Source: Chryseobacterium kimseyorum
GTDB lineage: Bacteria; Bacteroidota; Bacteroidia; Flavobacteriales; Weeksellaceae
DNA length: 64,000 bases
Direction of reading: 5' to 3'
Assembly: GCF_025971945.1 (NCBI RefSeq)
Contig: NZ_JAPDHW010000002.1
Coordinates: forward strand, 248,001 to 312,000
Shown: positions 18,277 to 27,588 of the stretch, one piece after another
How the letters are laid out: each line of letters begins with the position of its first letter
Numbering within the stretch: the stretch's first letter is position 1
Program-made: the position numbers and the translations under genes
The notes under the pieces: model-generated
Databases searched by the model: none
What the model was told of the DNA's origin: nothing
What the model saw: only the letters and a program-made list of their open reading frames with translations

Positions 18277-18312
18277 TTAGAAGCTTCTGCATTATCAAAG
18301 ATCAATATTTAA

Positions 18313-18993
18313 ATGAACATTTTATTTACCAAAAACATAGATTCAGAATTGCTTTCCAAAGAATTGGGAGGCGATATCTCTTTTGACTGTGTTGAGGTAA
18401 TTCAAATTGAAAATCTGAACGTTGAGGCATTTGATTTAAAAGATCACTCCCTGATTTTTACCAGCTTAAATGGCGTTAAATCTTTTTTTGAGAACCAGTT
18501 TAAACCAAACGAAGATTTTGCGACTAAAAATTACAATAAAATCTACTGCGTTGGTGAGAAAACAAAAAAAGAGCTTAGGAAAAACGGTTTCGGAACTTTT
18601 AAGGTTTTAAAAAACGCGGAAACACTTTCTAAATTCATTATCGAGCATTGTCAGCATGAGAAATTTATTCATTTCTGTGGAAATCTTGCCATTGATGTGT
18701 TAGATAAAAGCCTTCCACTGCAAAATATCAGTTACCGGAAAGTCACTGTTTACACAACAAAAGAAATCAATCCTGTGATACCTGAAAAATATCATGCAAT
18801 AGTTTTTTTTAGCCCAAGTGGAGTTCGTAGTTTTGCGAAAAATAATTCTTTAGACAATATGCTTCTTTTTTCAATTGGAGAAACTACCTCTAAAGAACTG
18901 AGAAAACATACAAAATCAGATATTTTTACAAGTAAAAAAAATACTTTATCAAACCTGTTGCTGATTATCAAAGATGCTTTAAGTAATCATTAA
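18313..18993 (+). CDS. hemD: Uroporphyrinogen-III synthase
   Basis: HemD closes hydroxymethylbilane into uroporphyrinogen III with inversion of ring D. Its sequence is weakly conserved in all bacteria. The call rests on its length of 226, the two-lobe pattern ([15 protein letters not shown] in lobe one, [15 protein letters not shown] and [15 protein letters not shown] in lobe two) and its place directly before hem[18 protein letters not shown] is also typical. Confidence 0.93.
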   Translation: MNILFTKNIDSELLSKELGGDISFDCVEVIQIENLNVEAFDLKDHSLIFTSLNGVKSFFENQFKPNEDFATKNYNKIYCVGEKTKKELRKNGFGTFKVLKNAETLSKFIIEHCQHEKFIHFCGNLAIDVLDKSLPLQNISYRKVTVYTTKEINPVIPEKYHAIVFFSPSGVRSFAKNNSLDNMLLFSIGETTSKELRKHTKSDIFTSKKNTLSNLLLIIKDALSNH

Positions 18994-19036
18994 TTTAAAG
19001 CAATCTGCTGAAAACCAACAACTACCAACTAAGATT

Positions 19037-20068
19037 ATGATTAAAAACGACCTATATTTAAAAGCACTCCGTGGTGAAACCGTAGAAAGACCACCGGTTT
19101 GGATGATGAGACAGGCCGGAAGATACCTACCGGAATTCATTGCACTTCGTGACAAATACGATTTTTTCACAAGATGTCAGACTCCCGAACTGGCTTCTGA
19201 GATTACTGTTCAGCCGATCAGAAGATATCCTTTGGATGCTGCGATCTTATTTTCCGACATCTTAGTGGTTCCTCAGGCAATGGGAATTGATTTTAAAATG
19301 AAAGAAAATGTCGGTCCGTGGTTGGATAATCCCATCAGAACAATGGAAGACGTGCAGAATGTTATTGTTCCGGATGTGAATGATACTTTAGGTTATGTTT
19401 TTGATGCCATCGAACTGACTTTAATTAAATTAGACAACGAAATTCCATTGATTGGTTTTGCGGGTTCTCCATGGACATTACTTTGTTATTGCGTAGAAGG
19501 AAAAGGAAGTAAGGCGTTTGATATTGCAAAATCTTTCTGTTTCCAGCAGCCGGAAGCTGCACATTTGTTACTTCAGAAAATTACCGATACTACGATTGCT
19601 TACCTGAAAAGAAAAGTGGAAAAAGGTGTTTCTGCAGTTCAGGTTTTCGATTCCTGGGGTGGAATGCTTTCTCCACAGGATTATCAGGAATTCTCGTGGC
19701 AGTACATCAACCAGATTGTTGAAGCTTTAGCTCCACTGACGCACGTTGTCGTATTCGGGAAAGGGTGCTGGTTTGCCTTGGAAGACATGACGATGTCACC
19801 GGTTTCTGCTTTGGGTGTAGACTGGACGATTAAACCGGAATTGGCTAGAACATTAACCAATCATACAATGACGCTGCAAGGAAATTTTGATCCTGCAAGA
19901 TTACATTCCACTCCTGAAACCATTAAAAAAATGGTGAACGAGATGATTAACCGTTTTGGCAAAGACCGATATATTGCCAACCTTGGTCACGGAATTCTAC
20001 CGAATATCCCTTTGGAAAATGCAGAAGCGTTTATTAGAGCGGTGGTGGATTGGAAGCCGAATAATTAA
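19037..20068 (+). CDS. hemE: Uroporphyrinogen decarboxylase
   Basis: HemE removes four carboxyl groups from uroporphyrinogen III to give coproporphyrinogen III. Signatures are the N-terminal [17 protein letters not shown] with the substrate-binding arginines, and [37 protein letters not shown] and [12 protein letters not shown] are also family blocks. Length 343 is standard. It follows hemD by 43 bases and ends the haem cluster; hemB, hemL and later steps are not in the window. Confidence 0.97.
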   Translation: MIKNDLYLKALRGETVERPPVWMMRQAGRYLPEFIALRDKYDFFTRCQTPELASEITVQPIRRYPLDAAILFSDILVVPQAMGIDFKMKENVGPWLDNPIRTMEDVQNVIVPDVNDTLGYVFDAIELTLIKLDNEIPLIGFAGSPWTLLCYCVEGKGSKAFDIAKSFCFQQPEAAHLLLQKITDTTIAYLKRKVEKGVSAVQVFDSWGGMLSPQDYQEFSWQYINQIVEALAPLTHVVVFGKGCWFALEDMTMSPVSALGVDWTIKPELARTLTNHTMTLQGNFDPARLHSTPETIKKMVNEMINRFGKDRYIANLGHGILPNIPLENAEAFIRAVVDWKPNN

Positions 20069-20101
20069 TCATTTTATCTAGCACAGATATTATACAGCAT
20101 C

Positions 20102-20183
20102 TTTGTCATTCCGCAGGAATCTAAGCTTAGAAGTAAATAGTTTTATATAAAATTCACAGTTTAGATTCCTACGGAATGACAAA
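20102..20183. repeat. Dispersed palindromic repeat, copy 1
   Basis: Arms of 23 bases at 20102-20124 and 20161-20183 are inverted copies with one mismatch; each contains TCATTCCGYAGGAATCT. The 36-base loop is unrelated to the other copies. It lies in the convergent gap between hemE and the retropepsin gene. The same arm is found at 54830-54895 and 55827-55851. Confidence 0.9.
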
Positions 20184-20217
20184 CAAAATATATCACTTAA
20201 GCTCAAATTAATAAAAC

Positions 20218-20251
20218 AAAATCCCTTTCAACTTTTTGCGAAAGGGATTTT
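20218..20251. terminator. Bidirectional terminator between hemE and the retropepsin gene
   Basis: Perfect 12-bp stem AAAATCCCTTTC/GAAAGGGATTTT with a 10-base loop; A and T tracts flank it so it can work on both strands. Confidence 0.85.
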
Positions 20252-20262
20252 ATTTTATCATT

Positions 20263-21378
20263 CTAATTCAAATATTCTAAAATATTTTTCTTTTCAAGTT
20301 TAAATTCTTTTCCAGAGTCAACCTGAAATGTGATGATCGTGCTACTGTCTCTCGTTCTTTTAACCTGACAAAAAGTAACACTATTTATATTGGTCGTGTT
20401 AATATTATTTATTTTAATAATTTTATCTCCTACATTCAATTCTGACAATTGAGGTATTTTTAATTTATTTACAATAACTAAATGATTTTCTACGGGAGCA
20501 AAAGCAATTCCGAAACTATTGTATTCTGGAGTTTTATCCGTTGTATGAAGAACAATTTTTTTGTTAATAAAATCTAATTCAATGAGGTAGTTCTCCATAA
20601 ATTTCGTGCCCACTAAATTTCGGGAATCTGAACTGGTATCAATAATCTGATTGCCTAAGTCAGTTTGGCTTATTTCAATTTTCATCAAATCAAGATACCT
20701 TTCTCCTTTACTCACGCTACTCAAGGACTGCGACAAAAGTCCTTCAAAAGTCAGAAAATTATTATCTTTTACCAATTGATAAGATTTTGAATCGAGCGTA
20801 AATCCTGAGCCTGCTCCAGTATCAAAAAATACATTGAAATTTTGGCTTCTTATATTGAGATTGATAGTTGGAACATGAGTGAAACTTTCCTCAGAAAAAG
20901 GAATTAATACTGATTGTGCAGAACTTTGAACAACTTTATCCGAAATAATAATTGTCTTGGCTGTAAAATCAAGACTCCATACTTTATTGTTCATCATATT
21001 GGCTCCGAAAATTCCGCTGATTTTTCTACATGCACGAGAATCCATCCAACCAATATCAGCAAATGAAAAATCTACATTTTTAAATTTCAAATCAGATACC
21101 TTCAAGTCATTGGTTGAGAAAACATCCATTGTAGATTTGGAGTTGTTAGCGTCTGTAGCTTCAAAAATGATATTGCTTTTCTTTGCATTCAACGAACCCT
21201 TTAGTTCAGAAGAAATTATCGTTAAAGCACCGGTATCAAAAATAAAATTGTGCTTCTTATTTTTAATATCCACATTAATGATCATTTTCCCGTCGATATA
21301 TTCAAAAGGAATGGTCGTTGCACTTAAAAATAACGGAATGATTAAAAATGCAAGAGCATAAAGATTTTTATATTTCAT
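20263..21378 (-). CDS. Secreted aspartyl-protease-family protein with two retropepsin-like halves and a PDZ-like end
   Basis: A signal peptide (residues 1-20) is followed by two retropepsin-like units. The first has FIFDTGALTIIS near residue 47, the second NVFFDTGAGSGFTL near 190; both keep the DTG catalytic motif. The C-terminal stretch LNVGDKIIKINNINT looks like the ligand-binding part of a PDZ domain. With two DTG motifs in one chain it could form an internal pseudo-dimer, as pepsins do, or be a non-proteolytic binder. The substrate is unknown; it should act in the periplasm or outside. The frame extends one codon to a GTG; the ATG at 21378 is used. Confidence 0.85.
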   Translation of the reverse strand: MKYKNLYALAFLIIPLFLSATTIPFEYIDGKMIINVDIKNKKHNFIFDTGALTIISSELKGSLNAKKSNIIFEATDANNSKSTMDVFSTNDLKVSDLKFKNVDFSFADIGWMDSRACRKISGIFGANMMNNKVWSLDFTAKTIIISDKVVQSSAQSVLIPFSEESFTHVPTINLNIRSQNFNVFFDTGAGSGFTLDSKSYQLVKDNNFLTFEGLLSQSLSSVSKGERYLDLMKIEISQTDLGNQIIDTSSDSRNLVGTKFMENYLIELDFINKKIVLHTTDKTPEYNSFGIAFAPVENHLVIVNKLKIPQLSELNVGDKIIKINNINTTNINSVTFCQVKRTRDSSTIITFQVDSGKEFKLEKKNILEYLN

Positions 21379-21392
21379 CACAGTATAAAAAT

Positions 21393-21425
21393 AAAGACTG
21401 CTTCGGATAAACAGTCTTTGAGTTA
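21393..21425 (-). terminator. Terminator of sufS
   Basis: Stem AAAGACTG/CAGTCTTT (21393-21400 and 21412-21419), with T-rich sequence after it on the minus strand. It sits in the 47-base gap between sufS and the retropepsin gene, so the latter needs its own promoter. Confidence 0.75.
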
Positions 21426-22646
21426 TTAAGAAAGCATTCTCTGTGCTTTTTTTACACCTTCTACCAACAGATCAATTTCCTCAAAAGTATTGTAAACCGC
21501 AAAACTTGCTCTTACCGTTCCTGCGATATCAAAGAAATCCATAATCGGCTGAGTACAATGATGACCTGTTCTTACGGCCACACCCATTTTATCGAGAATC
21601 ATTCCGACATCAGAAGAAATACCCATTCCAATTAGATTAAATGAAACAACTCCGGTTCTGTTCGCATTTTCACCATACACTTTTAATCCTTCAATTTCCA
21701 ACAGATGTTTCTGAGCATATTGAAGCAGAGCATTTTCGTGATTCTGTATGTTTTCATGACCGACCTTATTGATGAAGTCAACGGCAGCACCGAGAGCGAT
21801 ATTCCCGCCCACATTTGGTGTTCCGGCTTCATATTTAAAAGGTAAACCAGCATACGTCGTCCTGTCGAATGAGCAAACTGCAATCATCTCTCCTCCACCG
21901 TGGAAAGGTGGCAGATCTTCAAGAACTGCCTGCTTCCCGTATAAAATGCCGGTTCCCATTGGAGCGTACATTTTATGCCCAGAAAAGACAAAAAAATCGC
22001 AGTCTAAAGCCTGAACATCAATTTTAAAATGTGGCGCTGACTGAGCGCCGTCAATTACGATATAAGCATCTGAATTAGCTCTTGTTTTCGCAATAATTTC
22101 CTCAATCGGATTTACAATTCCCAAAGCATTGGAAACTTGATTTACGGAAACAACTTTCGTTTTTTCACTTAAAAATTCGTCTAAATAATCCAACTGCAGG
22201 ACTCCGTTTTCATCAATTGGGATAACACGAAGTTTTGCTCCGGTTCTTTCACATAACAATTGCCACGGAACGATATTCGAGTGATGCTCCAGGTAAGAAA
22301 TGATTATTTCGTCGTCTTTTTTAAGCTTTTGAGTTAAAATATAGGCGATCAGGTTGATTCCTTCGGTAGTTCCTTTGGTGAAAATGACCTCAAAATCGTG
22401 TTCAGCATTGATGAACTTCTGAATTTTTCTTCTCGAAAGTTCCATTTCCTCAGTTGCCAGCTGGCTCAATGTATGAATTCCTCTATGGACGTTAGCATTA
22501 AACTCTGTATAGTATTGATTCCAAACTTCAAGAACTGAATTTGGTTTCTGCGATGTTGCTGCATTATCTAGGTACACCAATGGCTTACCGTTCACCTGCT
22601 GGTTTAATATAGAAAACTGACTTCTTATTTCCTGAATGTCAAACAT
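21426..22646 (-). CDS. sufS: Cysteine desulfurase SufS
   Basis: SufS is a PLP enzyme that takes sulfur from cysteine as a persulfide for Fe-S cluster building. The PLP lysine is Lys225 in SGHKMYAPMG, and the persulfide cysteine is Cys364 in RTGHHCTQP, followed by a short group II loop. HRGIHTLSQLATEEMELSR and THGTTEGIN-like FTKGTTEGIN are typical of the SufS/CsdA class rather than IscS. Length 406 fits. It stands alone here, 30 kb from sufA-like/BCD, with its own promoter and terminator. No sufE or sufU is adjacent. Confidence 0.95.
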   Translation of the reverse strand: MFDIQEIRSQFSILNQQVNGKPLVYLDNAATSQKPNSVLEVWNQYYTEFNANVHRGIHTLSQLATEEMELSRRKIQKFINAEHDFEVIFTKGTTEGINLIAYILTQKLKKDDEIIISYLEHHSNIVPWQLLCERTGAKLRVIPIDENGVLQLDYLDEFLSEKTKVVSVNQVSNALGIVNPIEEIIAKTRANSDAYIVIDGAQSAPHFKIDVQALDCDFFVFSGHKMYAPMGTGILYGKQAVLEDLPPFHGGGEMIAVCSFDRTTYAGLPFKYEAGTPNVGGNIALGAAVDFINKVGHENIQNHENALLQYAQKHLLEIEGLKVYGENANRTGVVSFNLIGMGISSDVGMILDKMGVAVRTGHHCTQPIMDFFDIAGTVRASFAVYNTFEEIDLLVEGVKKAQRMLS

Positions 22647-22689
22647 TTATTATATTTTTTATTATTAAACGTTCTAATTTAGAACAGCT

Positions 22690-22697
22690 CAAATTTA
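22690..22697 (-). promoter_or_regulatory. -7 promoter box of sufS
   Basis: TAAATTTG on the minus strand, 43 bases before the ATG at 22646. Confidence 0.6.
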
Positions 22698-22755
22698 CGA
22701 CTTTTTATCCAAAAGTCTGCCGGATTAATAGAGTGATAGATTTCATCTAAGAACA

Positions 22756-22790
22756 AAAAAACCTGCCAAAATAAATTGACAGGTTTTTCT
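22756..22790 (-). terminator. Terminator of prs-rplY
   Basis: Stem ACCTGCCA/TGACAGGT (22761-22768, 22777-22784) flanked by A7 on one side and T5 on the other. Confidence 0.85.
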
Positions 22791-22809
22791 ATTTTGATTA
22801 AGAAATTTC

Positions 22810-23451
22810 TTATTCAGCTGCTGCTTCTTCAGTTGCAGGAGCTTCACCTTCAGCTGTTGCAACTTCTTCTTCATCGTCATCATCTGCCATAGCGCCACCT
22901 TTAGCTGCATTTCTAGACATTTTAACAGCTACTACCACTGCATTGTCTGGGTGCACGAAAGAATAACCTTCAGCTTTGATTGTACCAACATAAAGTTTGT
23001 TACCAATTTTAAGAGAAGTAATATCAACTACGATCTCGTCTGGCAAGTTTGCAGGAATAGCTTTCACTCTCAATTTTCTGAAAGACTGACGTAAAACACC
23101 ACCAGCTACAACACCTTTAGAACGACCTGTCAATCTTACAGGAACTTCCATAATCACTGGCTTATCGTCAGATAATCTGTAGAAGTCTGCGTGAATGATC
23201 TTGTCTGTAATTGGGTGGAACTGAATATCCTGAAGAACTGCAGGAATTACCTGTCCGTCAACTTCAATAGATACCGTGTGTGCTTCAGGAGTATACACTA
23301 AACCTTTGAACGCTTTCTCTAATGCAGAGAAGTTCAATGGCTCGCCACCTCCGTAAACAACACAAGGAACTAATTCAGCATCACGTAAAGCTTTTGTCGA
23401 CTTTTTGCCCACGCTTTCTCTTTTTGTACCTTGAATTGTAATAGATTTCAT
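22810..23451 (-). CDS. rplY: Ribosomal protein bL25, long CTC form
   Basis: bL25 binds 5S rRNA in the large subunit. The N-terminal 5S-binding domain ([20 protein letters not shown]...VPCVVYGG) is followed by the extra TL5/CTC domain (residues 95-185) and an acidic, alanine-rich tail of about 30 residues ([14 protein letters not shown]). At 213 residues it is the long general-stress (CTC) form. It lies 54 bases downstream of prs on the same strand, the common prs-ctc pairing. Confidence 0.96.
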   Translation of the reverse strand: MKSITIQGTKRESVGKKSTKALRDAELVPCVVYGGGEPLNFSALEKAFKGLVYTPEAHTVSIEVDGQVIPAVLQDIQFHPITDKIIHADFYRLSDDKPVIMEVPVRLTGRSKGVVAGGVLRQSFRKLRVKAIPANLPDEIVVDITSLKIGNKLYVGTIKAEGYSFVHPDNAVVVAVKMSRNAAKGGAMADDDDEEEVATAEGEAPATEEAAAE

Positions 23452-23505
23452 TTATAAAAATTTAAAAAATTGTTTTGTTTTAATTTGCAATCGATTAATT
23501 ATCAA

Positions 23506-24444
23506 TTAGATAACAAACTTACTGCTAATCGACTGATGCTCGTGCACCATCTTCATAACATCAGCAAATAATGGGGCGCAAGATAGCACTTTTATTTTAG
23601 ATGACAAATTAGTTTTCACAGGAATTGAGTCAGTTACAATAACTTCCAACAATTGTGAGTTCTCAATATTCTCATAAGCCTTACCTGAAAGCACTCCGTG
23701 AGTTGCCATTGCGCGAACAGATTTTGCTCCTTTTTCCATTAAGATCCCGGCAGCTTTGCAAAGCGTTCCGGCAGTATCAATCATATCATCGATAAGAATT
23801 ACGTTTTTGCCTTCCACGTCTCCGATCAGGAACATTTCTTCTACAACATTTGCCTTTTTTCTTTCTTTATAAGCAATTACCACATCAGCACCCAGGTGAC
23901 CTGCGTAGTTTTTCGCTCTTTTCGCTCCACCCATGTCCGGAGAAGCAATGGTCAGATTATCAAGATTCATATCTCTGATGTAATCTACAAAGATTGTAGA
24001 AGCATACAGGTGATCAACTGGAATTTCAAAGAACCCTTGAATCTGATCCGCATGCAGATCCATCGTCATGATTCTTGTAGCACCAGCAGCAGTTAAAAGA
24101 TTGGCTACCAATTTTGCTCCGATCGGCGCTCTTGGCTTGTCTTTTCTGTCTTGTCTTGCCAACCCGAAGTACGGAAGTACTACGGTAATGCTTTTAGCAG
24201 AAGCTCTTTTTGCTGCATCAATCATTAAAAGAAGCTCCAAAAGATTGTCTGCCGGCGGAAATGTAGAAGCGATAAGAAAAACACGTCCTCCTCTTACAGA
24301 TTCGTCAAGCACAGGTTCAAATTCACCATCGCTGAATTCCTGGATGATGATTTTTCCCAATTCTTTCCCATAATGATGGGCAATTTTTTCTGCTAGCTCC
24401 TTACTAGTTCTTGTCGAAAATAGATAACTTTGTTGCTCGGCCAT
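23506..24444 (-). CDS. prs: Ribose-phosphate pyrophosphokinase
   Basis: Prs makes PRPP from ribose 5-phosphate and ATP for nucleotide, histidine and NAD synthesis. Family blocks are DLHADQIQGFFEIPVDHLYA with the metal-binding histidine, FGLARQDRKDKPRAPI in the flexible loop region and the PRPP site VILIDDMIDTAGT. Length 312 is standard. It is co-directional with rplY, and its -7 box directly abuts the terminator of the upstream GDSL gene. Confidence 0.97.
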   Translation of the reverse strand: MAEQQSYLFSTRTSKELAEKIAHHYGKELGKIIIQEFSDGEFEPVLDESVRGGRVFLIASTFPPADNLLELLLMIDAAKRASAKSITVVLPYFGLARQDRKDKPRAPIGAKLVANLLTAAGATRIMTMDLHADQIQGFFEIPVDHLYASTIFVDYIRDMNLDNLTIASPDMGGAKRAKNYAGHLGADVVIAYKERKKANVVEEMFLIGDVEGKNVILIDDMIDTAGTLCKAAGILMEKGAKSVRAMATHGVLSGKAYENIENSQLLEVIVTDSIPVKTNLSSKIKVLSCAPLFADVMKMVHEHQSISSKFVI

Positions 24445-24466
24445 TTTTACTTTTTAAAAGATTTTG

Positions 24467-24474
24467 CAAATTTA
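24467..24474 (-). promoter_or_regulatory. -7 promoter box of prs
   Basis: TAAATTTG on the minus strand, 22 bases before the ATG. It is contiguous with the T-run of the preceding terminator. Confidence 0.65.
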
Positions 24475-24504
24475 AAAAAAAACCACAAGAATCAATCCTG
24501 TGGT
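24475..24504 (-). terminator. Terminator of the OmpP1-GDSL unit
   Basis: Stem ACCACAAG/CCTGTGGT (24482-24489, 24497-24504) with two G-U or mismatch positions at its top, followed on the minus strand by a run of eight T. Confidence 0.8.
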
Positions 24505-24528
24505 TTCGTTTTTTATTTTTATTAAATT

Positions 24529-26061
24529 TTAAGGAAATGTAACTCCCGAATATTTATTTACATCTACTTGCGGTAAAGTTGATTTATACTTTAAATTAAT
24601 TGCCTTGATGAATTCATTGGCAACAATCGCATAACCTCTACCCGTAAGGTGTACACCGTCTAAAGAGAATGTTCCTCCTGTTACGAATTTAGCAGTGTAT
24701 TTTACTCCGTCAAATGAAATTCCTGACTGACCGTTAAGTTCAACCATTTTTTTATTTGCATCAACAAAAGCCAATCCGTAAGTATCTGCTAATGTTCTAA
24801 TCGAAGTATTGTAGGCATCTACTGCGGTCTTCACTGCTGTAGCTTCAGTTTTAGTCAGTACATGCTGATTCTGTAACGGATATGAGATTCCGTACACATT
24901 GATTGAAGACGGCACTCCTGGCGCTGTAGTTCCGATAACTCCTCTTGTTGTAAGAAGAATATAATCTTCAGCAGTGGTTTGTCTTGCCTGTCCGTAGATC
25001 TGTCCGAAAGCAGTTGCTGTAGGAAGACCTAATGATGGTGTAAGTGCTGCAGTCAGTTGTGCACTTAGATCCGTAAGAGAAGCATCTTTAATTAAAACTG
25101 GGTTTGCAGAAGTTGCTGAAAGCGGATTAATTCTGTTCCCCGCTCCAAAAGCTGTCAAAGCCTGTTTTAGCGGACCGTATAAACTTGTGTTTAAAGTTGT
25201 AAGATTTGCGCCTAAAGCTGCCGGTGTAAGCGGATTGTAAGGAACTGTGGTAAAATAAGGAATTGATGTTACATAAGGAATGTTTGCGATCACCCCTTTT
25301 GTTGTTCCTCCTACTTTTAATTTATCAAGACCTGCTTTGATTGCCGCTGCAACAACGTTAGGATCAGAAATATCATTTGCTCCATAAGTAGCAGGATTAA
25401 TATTTCCGGTTTGGTTTACACCAACCCCGCCGCTTGTAGCATAGCTTAATACATCGTTATTTCCGATCCAGTAAGAAAAAAACGTAGGCTTCTTTAATAC
25501 TGCATCATCTACAACACTTGAAGTTGCGCTTGTAGAAAACCTTACGTAATAAGGATTTGCAGTTCCCGTCAAAACTCCCGCAATGTTTCCATAGCCAGGT
25601 GCTACTAAGTGAAATGATTTTGCTCCGGGAACCCCGAAATTGTTCAGAGCACCTGTTACTTTATTCGCAATATTTGTTGTTGGTGTTGCCGCAACATTCG
25701 TAATGTTGGGAGAACCGTTTACAAAAGACTGAATATAAAGTTTTGTAGCCTGAATAGCAGTTGTACCAAGAAGAAGTCCTCCGTTATTGTCTGCCATCAG
25801 TGGCTGCACGAAACTTCCTCCACCAGCTAATCTCATTTGACCAGCTACAATATTAGGATAAGATTCATTTTGCCCATCAATATATAATGCATTATCTCTG
25901 TATCCTGAAGTCAATGAATTTCCTAAAGAAACATAGTTAGAAAAATCTGCCTCACCTCTAGTTACGGCGATATCTTGTACGTCTGTATCAAAATCTGTTT
26001 CGCAGCTTGTTGTAAAGAACAGCGCAGAAACAGCAAGTGTAGATATTATTATTTTTTTCAT
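24529..26061 (-). CDS. SGNH/GDSL-like outer-membrane lipoprotein
   Basis: A lipoprotein signal ends in FTTSC with Cys20. The GDSL-type block is VSLGNSLTSGY (Ser49), the block with the conserved asparagine is WIGNNDVLSY near residue 195, and the catalytic Asp-His pair is in DGVHLTGRGYAIV near 480. These point to an SGNH-fold esterase or acyl hydrolase. At 510 residues it is longer than typical SGNH enzymes because of a large alanine/threonine-rich middle. The gene lies nine bases behind an OmpP1/FadL transporter; this pair is common in Bacteroidetes and suggests the enzyme handles hydrophobic molecules that the porin imports. Substrate unknown. Confidence 0.88.
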   Translation of the reverse strand: MKKIIISTLAVSALFFTTSCETDFDTDVQDIAVTRGEADFSNYVSLGNSLTSGYRDNALYIDGQNESYPNIVAGQMRLAGGGSFVQPLMADNNGGLLLGTTAIQATKLYIQSFVNGSPNITNVAATPTTNIANKVTGALNNFGVPGAKSFHLVAPGYGNIAGVLTGTANPYYVRFSTSATSSVVDDAVLKKPTFFSYWIGNNDVLSYATSGGVGVNQTGNINPATYGANDISDPNVVAAAIKAGLDKLKVGGTTKGVIANIPYVTSIPYFTTVPYNPLTPAALGANLTTLNTSLYGPLKQALTAFGAGNRINPLSATSANPVLIKDASLTDLSAQLTAALTPSLGLPTATAFGQIYGQARQTTAEDYILLTTRGVIGTTAPGVPSSINVYGISYPLQNQHVLTKTEATAVKTAVDAYNTSIRTLADTYGLAFVDANKKMVELNGQSGISFDGVKYTAKFVTGGTFSLDGVHLTGRGYAIVANEFIKAINLKYKSTLPQVDVNKYSGVTFP

Positions 26062-26070
26062 AATTTCAAA

Positions 26071-27315
26071 TTAAAAAGGATTGTAAGATAAACCTAGACC
26101 CACGTAGAATGCTTGTGCTTTTGCCTGACCATAGAAACCTAAGTATTTATTATTCACCTCTCTGCTCTGTGGCATTACATAACCTCCAGCAATGTCAACT
26201 CCAAATTGCTTGAACTTAAACCCTACCCCTCCGGTAAGTACGAAAGAATCGAAAGATGGTGTTTCAGGAATGAAATTTTCATCAGTATACGGAGACTCGT
26301 CATAGTAAGCACCCAAACGTCCGAAAACCATATCGTTAAACATATACTGTGTTCCTAATCTGAATGTCTTAGAATTTCTGAAGTTTTTAGGAGCAACCAG
26401 AATTGTAGCATCGGTCTGATTTCCGATCGGGGCATTGGCAAAATCTAAAGTCAGCCTGCTGTATCTTTCCCATCCGTGATAATTAAAATCTGCCGAAATC
26501 AACCATTTTGGTGTAACCTTGTATGTTAAACCTACTGTATATTCTTCAACCAATGGTAAGGTTGCGGTAAAACCGTCCTGTCCGGCACTGTTTAATCCCA
26601 GCAATCCGTTAACAGTATTTTGTGCAGGAACTGTGAATGTAGCAGTTCCTTTTTTAGCTTTCATATCAACAGGTGAACGGTAAGCAATACTCATATCAAA
26701 CTTTGGATCTGGTCTGAAATAAAAACCGAAACCGTAACCGTGGCCACTTGCTTTCTCATCATTGATATTAACTGTACCTCCAAATTGTGTAACTGCTTTG
26801 TCCCAGTTTACCTGTCCTTTAGCATAAATGTAGCTCGCCCCGAAAGACAGCCAATCTGCCATTTTCACAGAAACCATAGGCTGAAAATAAAAACTTTTCA
26901 GTTCAAGCTTCTGTACCATTTCTCTTCCCTCCCAATCGTAAGGATACTGAATAGTACTTCCGAATGGCGTTGAAAAACTGAAACCAACAGACAATTTATC
27001 AATTGGCTTATATGCAATCGCAGCATAGATAGGAGTTCCGATAGGATTATCGGTTTCTGTACTCTGTAAAGTATTTAGATTTTGAAAAGTAACTTTGTTA
27101 CTTGCACCAAAACCTCCTGCAACGATACTCAGTTTCGAAGGAATGAATGACATACCGGCAGGGTTAAAGAATGCAACACTCGCATCTTCAGCATGAGCAC
27201 TGGTATGTGCCATCGCCAATTGCTTTACCCCTTGCAAAGAAACCCTAAAGCCTCCTGCATAAGATAGAACCCCAGCCAACAAAGCGGTTGATACTAATAT
27301 TTTTTTCATAGACAT
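26071..27315 (-). CDS. OmpP1/FadL/TodX-family outer-membrane transporter
   Basis: A signal peptide and an N-terminal GFRVSLQGVKQLAMAHTSAHAEDASVAFFNPAG-type hatch region are followed by alternating beta strands that fit a 14-strand barrel. FadL homologues let long-chain fatty acids or other hydrophobic compounds cross the outer membrane. The protein ends in a C-terminal aromatic residue (SYNPF), as barrel proteins do. Two ATGs lie six bases apart (27315, 27309); the first is used. Its -7 box is 13 bases upstream. Confidence 0.93.
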   Translation of the reverse strand: MSMKKILVSTALLAGVLSYAGGFRVSLQGVKQLAMAHTSAHAEDASVAFFNPAGMSFIPSKLSIVAGGFGASNKVTFQNLNTLQSTETDNPIGTPIYAAIAYKPIDKLSVGFSFSTPFGSTIQYPYDWEGREMVQKLELKSFYFQPMVSVKMADWLSFGASYIYAKGQVNWDKAVTQFGGTVNINDEKASGHGYGFGFYFRPDPKFDMSIAYRSPVDMKAKKGTATFTVPAQNTVNGLLGLNSAGQDGFTATLPLVEEYTVGLTYKVTPKWLISADFNYHGWERYSRLTLDFANAPIGNQTDATILVAPKNFRNSKTFRLGTQYMFNDMVFGRLGAYYDESPYTDENFIPETPSFDSFVLTGGVGFKFKQFGVDIAGGYVMPQSREVNNKYLGFYGQAKAQAFYVGLGLSYNPF

Positions 27316-27328
27316 TTATTATATAATC

Positions 27329-27336
27329 CAAATATA
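27329..27336 (-). promoter_or_regulatory. -7 promoter box of the OmpP1-GDSL unit
   Basis: TATATTTG on the minus strand, 13 bases before the ATG at 27315. Confidence 0.55.
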
Positions 27337-27557
27337 AAATTATTTTGACTACAGTTGTTAATTATTCTTAATATTTTAAACAAACTCATAAAAGAAAATT
27401 ATGTTTAAAATAACACTTTCTATAAATCCCCCATTAAGTGACTATTATTAAAGACATTAGAAAATAAATACGATCATATATTATCTTGCGTTTAAGTTTA
27501 AACATTTTACAAAATAAAGATTTAGTATTTTTGGAATTGTGTAAAGATAAAAATCAA

Positions 27558-27565
27558 TAAATTTG
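27558..27565 (+). promoter_or_regulatory. Promoter of the ricT-gldH-PBP unit
   Basis: TAAATTTG as the -7 element, with a TTG 18 bases upstream (27537-27539) as a possible -33 element. The leader is about 18 bases. Confidence 0.65.
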
Positions 27566-27588
27566 CAAGATTAAATAAATTATAATAT

